A DNA stretch of 18,276 bases, from the NCBI GenBank assembly GCA_949295395.1, contig CASFLB010000011.1, positions 1-18,276 of the forward strand, read 5' to 3'. The position numbers and the translations under genes were made by a program. Below the pieces are notes generated by a model that was not told where the DNA came from, searched no databases, and saw only the letters and a program-made list of their open reading frames with translations. The stretch comes from an uncultured Pseudomonadota bacterium (GTDB taxonomy: Bacteria; Pseudomonadota; Alphaproteobacteria; RF32; CAG-239). Of this stretch, positions 14,324 to 18,276 are shown piece after piece; within the stretch, counting starts at the first letter, position 1; every line of letters starts with the position of its first letter.

Positions 14324-15394
14324 CTAAAAATATTTTAGCAAAGCGTATATCATAGCAGCCAACAACAAAAACAAAAGCGGCGAACTGTTGCGAAATTCTT
14401 TTTCTTTACCATAAATTTTGTGGTTTTGAAGATCTTTGATGCGTGAGGGCGGCGTTAAGGTTATTTTATTTTTTACATCAACCGCGAATCCAAGTTGGGA
14501 CATCTCATTTAACATATCCTCATGCTCTTCTGCCCTTATGTTTTTTTCATAGTGTTTGTGACAATAAGGGGCAAGTTCTGTAGAAATATCAATTTGTGGA
14601 CAGCACTTTTTGAGTTGATTATAGGCTGCAACAAATTTATGTTCTAAATAGCGTTGCGGTGCTTGCCCCGTTTTCATAAAAGAAACGGCGTAATTTTGCA
14701 CCTTGTCATTAACGGCTATCAAACTTGTCGGCACAAAGAATCCGGCCTCTCCTTTGGGGTTACTGACCAAAGAACTCCATTGCGCCAATAAGGTATCGGC
14801 TTCAAAGAATAAGTTTCCCCAAATTTGAACTAAAACCGCTTGGCTTTTGCTGCTTAGGTCGCCACCTATTTTTGTTTGCGGAGCAAGTTCAAGTTTAAAA
14901 TTATTTTTATCGGTTTGGCTCCAATTGATTTCATAAGGCAGCGCTTTTGATGTTTGAGAACTTAAACGCAAATATTCTTCCGTTTCTGAAGCTGCCAGTC
15001 TTTTGTCGGCCGCACAATCCATACGGCTGATGACAATCGGTAACGCCGCGCGAAGGCGCGGATGATATCGTGCCAGTTTACGAAAAAGAATCGTCAATGT
15101 TGCGGCTTCATTTCGGGATATTTCTTGTTCGGTTTTTAAGGTTGAACATGGTAGAGAATCGACATATTCGTACCCAAGTTCGCTCACAAAGATTTTGTGA
15201 AGTTCGTCTTCTTCTTGTTCTAAGAATCGACTCATTCTTGTTTTGATGTTTTCCGTGCTCTTACGGCGCCATAGCTTTCCCCATAAAACATATATTCTCG
15301 TGACTGGAGAATCGATTAAATCCAGCAAATCCCAACGTGCTAAGGTGGTTGCTAACCGAAATATTTTTCGTGGTTGTAAAATTTGCCGTGTCAT
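14324..15394 (-). CDS. Uncharacterised protein at the usual ubiB position, with weak N-terminal UbiB similarity
   Basis: The 356-residue protein begins with RKIFRLATTLARWDLLDL, which resembles the opening of UbiB (ABC1-family kinase-like proteins of ubiquinone synthesis). It ends in a hydrophobic helix (about 338-354), as UbiB also does. In many Alphaproteobacteria ubiE-ubiB is divergent from mutM, just as this gene is. However, the UbiB core (KxGQ motif, Ala-rich loop, catalytic Lys and Asp) is not visible, and the length is well below the usual 500 or so. Either it is a highly degenerate UbiB descendant or an unrelated membrane-tethered protein in the same place. The start ATG 15394 follows AAAGGAGAG. 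The divergent gap to mutM is only 32 bp. Confidence 0.7.
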   Translation of the reverse strand: MTRQILQPRKIFRLATTLARWDLLDLIDSPVTRIYVLWGKLWRRKSTENIKTRMSRFLEQEEDELHKIFVSELGYEYVDSLPCSTLKTEQEISRNEAATLTILFRKLARYHPRLRAALPIVISRMDCAADKRLAASETEEYLRLSSQTSKALPYEINWSQTDKNNFKLELAPQTKIGGDLSSKSQAVLVQIWGNLFFEADTLLAQWSSLVSNPKGEAGFFVPTSLIAVNDKVQNYAVSFMKTGQAPQRYLEHKFVAAYNQLKKCCPQIDISTELAPYCHKHYEKNIRAEEHEDMLNEMSQLGFAVDVKNKITLTPPSRIKDLQNHKIYGKEKEFRNSSPLLFLLLAAMIYALLKYF

Positions 15395-15426
15395 TTATAC
15401 TCTCCTTTGTTGGAGGTCTTAAGGTT

Positions 15427-16266
15427 ATGCCAGAATTGCCCGAGGTTGAAACCATTAAAAACGCCGTTTGCAAAGCTATCGGTTATTCTACAATACGCAA
15501 CGTGATTATCAATCAAAATCGTCTGCGACAGAATATTCCGGCTGATTTTGTTCAAAAAGTTATCGGGGCTAAAATCGTTTCTTATTCTCGTCTTGCTAAA
15601 TATATTATTCTCAATTTATCAAATAACAACAGTATTATTTGGCATTTGGGCATGAGTGGTCGCATCAAAATTTGCGAATCCATACCTGAGGTTTGCGACA
15701 AGCATGACCATGTTTTGATTGTTACCGATGACGGCGTCCTTATTTATAACGATCCGCGGCGTTTTGGTATGATAACCTGTTGCGCTACCGACCATCTTTC
15801 TCAACTCGACTTTATTAAGAGAATCGGCCTTGATGCCTTTGATAAAAATTTGACTCCGGCCTATCTAAAAGAAAAATTTAAAAATAAAAATATTCCCATC
15901 AAAGAGGTTTTACTTGACCAAAAAATTATTGCCGGAATCGGTAATATCTATGCTTCGGAAGCGCTTTACCATGCCAGAATTTCACCACTCCGCGAAGCGA
16001 ATCGTCTCTCTCTTCATGAGTGTCAAAATCTTCTTTTAGCCATTCGCCATACTCTTCAAAAAGCTCTTGAGGCCGGCGGGTCTACTCTGCGCGATTATCA
16101 TAAGCCCGACGGCAGCGAAGGTTTTTTCCAATTTCAGCACTGTGTTTACAACAAAACCGGACAACCATGCCCAGATTGTAAATGTTCTCTTGCAAAAACC
16201 GGAGGAATTCGTAAAATAGTACTTGCTGGACGTTCCAGCTTCTATTGTCCGACCTTACAAAAGTGA
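15427..16266 (+). CDS. mutM: Formamidopyrimidine-DNA glycosylase
   Basis: Removes 8-oxoguanine and formamidopyrimidines and cleaves the abasic site. The mature N-terminus PELPEVETI gives the catalytic Pro2 and Glu3. Lys58 in SRLAKYIIL and HLGMSG (73-78) are conserved, as are NDPRRFGM and GIGNIYASEALYHARISP in the helix-two-turn-helix. ATG 15427 is certain because Pro must follow Met, and GGAGG lies 10 nt upstream; an upstream in-frame extension is spurious. The C-terminal zinc finger is unusual: Cys248, Cys251 and Cys274 are present, but the fourth ligand is Leu277 (YCPTLQK instead of YCPxCQK). Extra Cys239 and Cys253 might compensate. The next gene follows within 8 nt. Confidence 0.95.
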   Translation: MPELPEVETIKNAVCKAIGYSTIRNVIINQNRLRQNIPADFVQKVIGAKIVSYSRLAKYIILNLSNNNSIIWHLGMSGRIKICESIPEVCDKHDHVLIVTDDGVLIYNDPRRFGMITCCATDHLSQLDFIKRIGLDAFDKNLTPAYLKEKFKNKNIPIKEVLLDQKIIAGIGNIYASEALYHARISPLREANRLSLHECQNLLLAIRHTLQKALEAGGSTLRDYHKPDGSEGFFQFQHCVYNKTGQPCPDCKCSLAKTGGIRKIVLAGRSSFYCPTLQK

Positions 16267-16273
16267 GTTTATC

Positions 16274-16633
16274 ATGAAACTGTTTTTCTCTTTTCTTCTT
16301 GCTTTTTTTATCACCCTTCATTCGGCTGCGGCGGCTTCTTTTATTGAAGGGTTTGAGGATTTGCCCTTTCCGGAGAGACTCCATCAAATTCCTTCCGATA
16401 ATTTGTCTTTCGGCAATGAAGAAACCAGTCTTGTTGAGGCTTATTTAAGCGGCGACCTTCGCTTTGACGAAGTTGAAAAGTTTTACCTAGATACCCTTCC
16501 GCAACTTGGATGGTCTTTTTCGGGCAAAAAGAATAAAATCCTGTCTTTCGTTAGAGAAAATCAACAGCTTGAGATTGCACAAGAAGGAACGAATCCTCTT
16601 GTTATCCGTATAACCGTTAAGAGTCAAAATTAA
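16274..16633 (+). CDS. Small secreted protein conserved next to mutM
   Basis: The start is ATG 16274, which gives a textbook signal peptide (about 21 residues ending SAAAA/S); upstream in-frame codons overlap mutM. The mature part is about 98 residues. It includes FEDLPFPERL, VEAYLSGDL, VEKFYLDTLPQLGWSF and LSFVRENQQLEI. From memory this layout, with a short hydrophobic-acidic start, G-L-VEAYA-G, FY--TLPQLGW and F-RE-E-L, is a conserved hypothetical found in alphaproteobacterial mutM-rpsT loci. No function is known to me. Location should be periplasmic. It sits 7 nt after mutM and 1 nt before the hydratase gene, so all three are one operon. Confidence 0.82.
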   Translation: MKLFFSFLLAFFITLHSAAAASFIEGFEDLPFPERLHQIPSDNLSFGNEETSLVEAYLSGDLRFDEVEKFYLDTLPQLGWSFSGKKNKILSFVRENQQLEIAQEGTNPLVIRITVKSQN

Positions 16634-16634
16634 T

Positions 16635-17393
16635 ATGTCCTACGCTTCACTTATTACCGAATCCAAAAATCAGGTCGGGGTTATTCGTTTTAACCGCCCT
16701 GATGTCCATAATGCTTTGTCAACCACCATGCTTGAAGATATTGCAATGGCTGTTGAGGCTTTTGATAATGACGACTCTGTTCGTGCTATTGTCCTTTGCA
16801 GCAGCGGCGATTATTTTACGGCCGGTGTTGACCTTCAGGAATTTTCACAAAATCTTACGGATGTTGCCTCCTTGCTTGACCGGCAAAAAGCTGCCATGCT
16901 TTCGCTTTCACGCGTCCGCAAACCTCTTATTGCCGCGGCGGCCGGTTATGTTTTCGGGCAAGGAATCGAGCTTTTGTTAAACTGTGATATTGTTCTTGCC
17001 GCCGATAACCTTTGCTTGGCTATTCCCGATGCCAGCCTTGGAATCGTTCCCGGAATCGGCTTAGAAAAAAAACTTCTTTCTGCTGTTGGACGCGCCAAAA
17101 CAATGGAAATGCTTTTATGTGGGCGCGCCATGTTGGCTGAAGAGGCCAACGCTTGCGGTCTTATTAGCCGAATCGTTCCGTTGGCCGAGCTTGAAAACGA
17201 GGCTTTCAATACTGCCGCTAAAATTGTTCAGACCCCCGAATTTACGGCCATCGCCTTAAAAGAGACTCTGAAAGCTTTTGAAAATCCGGTTTACGAATCG
17301 GCTATTGACGAGGCTATGATGCGCGCTCGAATCATTGTCGGAAGCGATGATTTTCGGAACTATCTGCGAAAATTCTCGCAAAACAAGGCTTAA
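16635..17393 (+). CDS. Enoyl-CoA hydratase/isomerase-family (crotonase) protein
   Basis: The 252-residue crotonase fold would bind an acyl-CoA thioester. The first oxyanion-hole segment is GDYFTAGVDLQEF (58-70). The second is GYVFGQGIELLLNCDI (104-119), with Glu112 at the first catalytic glutamate of enoyl-CoA hydratase. Twenty residues later, where the second glutamate is expected (QPE-xLG), this protein has Asp132 in AIPDASLG. It therefore may not be a normal hydratase; isomerase, other crotonase chemistry or a weakened activity are alternatives. Enoyl-CoA hydratase genes at this position, before rpsT and dnaA, are common in Alphaproteobacteria. The exact substrate cannot be read from sequence. 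Confidence 0.9.
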   Translation: MSYASLITESKNQVGVIRFNRPDVHNALSTTMLEDIAMAVEAFDNDDSVRAIVLCSSGDYFTAGVDLQEFSQNLTDVASLLDRQKAAMLSLSRVRKPLIAAAAGYVFGQGIELLLNCDIVLAADNLCLAIPDASLGIVPGIGLEKKLLSAVGRAKTMEMLLCGRAMLAEEANACGLISRIVPLAELENEAFNTAAKIVQTPEFTAIALKETLKAFENPVYESAIDEAMMRARIIVGSDDFRNYLRKFSQNKA

Positions 17394-17428
17394 TTCATGA
17401 ATTTTCGACGTTTTAGTGAAAAATGTTG

Positions 17429-17458
17429 TTGACTTTAAGCTTCTTAAGAGTTTATAAC
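17429..17458 (+). promoter_or_regulatory. Promoter of rpsT
   Basis: TTGACT (17429-17434) and TATAAC (17453-17458) are 18 nt apart in the 115-bp gap before rpsT. The start would be near 17465, leaving a leader of about 44 nt. The spacer holds a short palindrome, TTAAG-CTT-CTTAA, that could be an operator. Confidence 0.55.
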
Positions 17459-17508
17459 CTTAATCAGAATTTTTTATCGTTTTAACTTTCAGTTATAGGA
17501 TTAATATT

Positions 17509-17775
17509 ATGGCCAATCATAAATCGGCAAAAACAAGAATTAAAAGAAATAATAAAAGAAACATCATTAACAGCGCTCGCCGCAGTCGTGTTCGCACTTT
17601 TGTAAAAAAAGCTTTGGAAGCTATTTTGACCAGCAATGTTGAAGCTGCAACCTCTGCTTTCAAAGTTGCTGAATCTGAATTAGCTAGAGCCGCTCAGAAA
17701 GGTGCTCTTGAAAGACATAAAGCTTCTCGTATCGTTTCTCGTCTTGCTCAGAAGCTTAAGGCTCTTTCTAAGTAA
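17509..17775 (+). CDS. rpsT: 30S ribosomal protein S20
   Basis: A primary 16S rRNA-binding protein of the 30S body, 88 residues, very basic. MANHKSAKTRIKRNNKRN at the N-terminus and the C-terminal GALERHKASRIVSRLAQKLKAL are standard S20 signatures. AGGA lies about 9 nt before ATG 17509. It has its own promoter and a strong terminator, so it is probably monocistronic. In many Alphaproteobacteria dnaA is the next gene, which would lie beyond the right edge. Confidence 0.97.
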   Translation: MANHKSAKTRIKRNNKRNIINSARRSRVRTFVKKALEAILTSNVEAATSAFKVAESELARAAQKGALERHKASRIVSRLAQKLKALSK

Positions 17776-17798
17776 GATTTTCTTTATTTTTTCTATTC

Positions 17799-17840
17799 AA
17801 ACCGGAATCCCTTTAGCAACTTTTAGGGACTCCGGTTTTT
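17799..17840 (+). terminator. Rho-independent terminator of rpsT
   Basis: AAACCGGA (17799-17806) pairs with TCCGGTTT (17831-17838), and TCCCT with AGGGA. One mismatch separates the two helices and a 12-nt loop closes the hairpin. The stem runs into TTTTT. Position and strand fit rpsT. Confidence 0.8.
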
Positions 17841-18063
17841 GCGTATTTAGGCCTTAAAAATCAACGAATCTGGGCGACTCTGTTAAAAACCTATGTCAAG
17901 AAAATTAATTGTAATGTTCTTTAAATGTTCTGTTGTAATTATTTTTTTATCTGTTTACTATCCTATCCAGATTTTGAATTTCTAACTAAGTTTTGATTTT
18001 CAATCTCGGATATTTTATTAAGTTTATTATTTTTTTGTTTTGAGGGATAAAGTATTTATTTCT

Positions 18064-18085
18064 TTTCGTGTTAGGGGACACGAAA
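18064..18085. repeat. Perfect 8-bp inverted repeat
   Basis: TTTCGTGT (18064-18071) and ACACGAAA (18078-18085) flank TAGGGG. No T run follows, so it looks more like a protein-binding palindrome than a terminator. GGACACGAAA here partly echoes the GGACAC...GAAA ends of the direct repeats downstream. Confidence 0.5.
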
Positions 18086-18137
18086 TTGATAAGCAGGAGC
18101 TTTTGATAAGAAATATTTTACTTTTCTTGATTGCTTG

Positions 18138-18193
18138 GGGAACGGTTATTCTTTTTCGTTGCGGTCTTTGTTTTACGGACACCACGTGTGAAA
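18138..18193 (+). repeat. Direct repeat, copy A
   Basis: A 56-bp unit running from GGGAACGGTT to CACCACGTGTGAAA. It matches copy B at all but about four positions plus a 2-nt gap. The last 14 bases are identical and include the palindrome CACGTG. Start-to-start distance to copy B is 85 bp. Confidence 0.75.
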
Positions 18194-18213
18194 AATAATT
18201 CATCTCGTTTTCC

Positions 18214-18222
18214 TGTGTATAA
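18214..18222 (-). promoter_or_regulatory. DnaA box
   Basis: TGTGTATAA on the plus strand reads TTATACACA on the minus strand, a full match to the TTATNCACA consensus. It lies in the 29-bp spacer between the two direct repeats, upstream of where dnaA is expected. A single 9-mer can occur by chance; position is what makes it credible. Confidence 0.45.
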
Positions 18223-18276
18223 GGGAACGGTTGTTTTTTCGTTGTGGTCCTTGTTTTACAGACACCACGTGTGAAA
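18223..18276 (+). repeat. Direct repeat, copy B (reaches the window edge)
   Basis: A 54-bp near-copy of 18138-18193, ending exactly where the window ends. More copies may follow outside. The copies differ from each other, so this is not a CRISPR array on present evidence. Confidence 0.75.

Larger units (their letters stand above)
17841..18276. other. Non-coding region, probably upstream of dnaA; possible origin-related DNA
   Basis: No credible gene on either strand in these 436 bp. It begins with two GANTC sites 12 bp apart (GAATC at about 17866, GACTC at about 17876). A strongly AT-rich stretch follows (about 17890-18060), then a perfect inverted repeat and two long direct repeats with a DnaA box between them. 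Position after rpsT makes dnaA the expected next gene. An AT-rich unwinding stretch plus repeats resembles an origin or a dnaA regulatory region, but only one good DnaA box is present. Confidence 0.45.

Noticed and set aside
17429..17458. CtrA site (TTAA-N7-TTAA) in the rpsT promoter
   Set aside because: The two TTAA half-sites are 5 nt apart, not 7, and overlap a simple palindrome in the promoter spacer.
18005..18125. Further DnaA boxes (TTATCAAAA-, TTATCAATT- and TTATCCCTC-like 9-mers on the minus strand)
   Set aside because: Each has two or more mismatches to the consensus, which is common in AT-rich DNA. Only the 18214-18222 box is a full match.
18138..18276. Start of a CRISPR array (two repeats with a 29-bp spacer)
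   Set aside because: The repeats are 54-56 bp, longer than usual, and differ from each other by substitutions and a gap. Only two copies are visible, no cas gene is near, and the locus fits a dnaA upstream region.

Overview
The window is AT-rich, gene-dense bacterial chromosome, almost certainly from an alphaproteobacterium. The strongest pointer is the right end: mutM, a small secreted protein, an enoyl-CoA hydratase-family protein and rpsT, in the order that precedes dnaA in many Alphaproteobacteria. The zinc-finger/J-domain protein, the PAS protein related to kinases found beside tsaE in that class, and an SRP-RNA-like 5' segment at the left edge agree. An RquA-like methyltransferase hints at rhodoquinone and a micro-aerobic or anaerobic lifestyle. 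No insertion sequence, prophage or CRISPR array is visible.

Layout. 1-330: two back-to-back promoters. One drives a minus-strand structured RNA leaving the window (SRP-RNA-like). The other drives a plus-strand hairpin RNA of about 138 nt with its own terminator. 244-2445: rpsA and cmk on minus, with a terminator between them; rpsA has only five S1 domains and a foreign-looking tail that is antisense to the small RNA. 2593-4949: a tight plus-strand operon of a secreted protein, rsmE, an Hpt-domain protein and the RquA-like methyltransferase. 4942-7862: a low-molecular-weight phosphatase and a LonC/LonH-type AAA protease on minus. 7892-9400: a membrane-anchored TPR protein. 9380-11054: a membrane protein resembling a dead endonuclease/exonuclease/phosphatase domain, then tsaB, on minus. 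11150-13673: a PAS sensor without a kinase core, then an unknown charged protein. 13680-15394: a J-domain protein and a degenerate UbiB-position protein on minus. 15427-17775: mutM, secreted protein, enoyl-CoA hydratase-like gene, rpsT. 17776-18276: non-coding, with the rpsT terminator, an AT-rich stretch, an inverted repeat, two 54-56 bp direct repeats and one DnaA box; probably the dnaA upstream region or part of an origin.

Most genes are housekeeping (translation, RNA modification, protein quality control, base-excision repair). Signalling parts appear in pieces: an orphan Hpt domain and a PAS array without a kinase. Several proteins lack residues their families normally need (MutM zinc ligand, hydratase glutamate, EEP catalytic residues, UbiB core, S1 domain 6), which suggests a lineage with reductive or divergent evolution.

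The most unusual signal crosses genes: the hexamer GAATCG occurs about 27 times on the plus strand and once on the minus strand by hand count, regardless of gene orientation. That looks like a polar chromosomal motif of the KOPS or Chi type.
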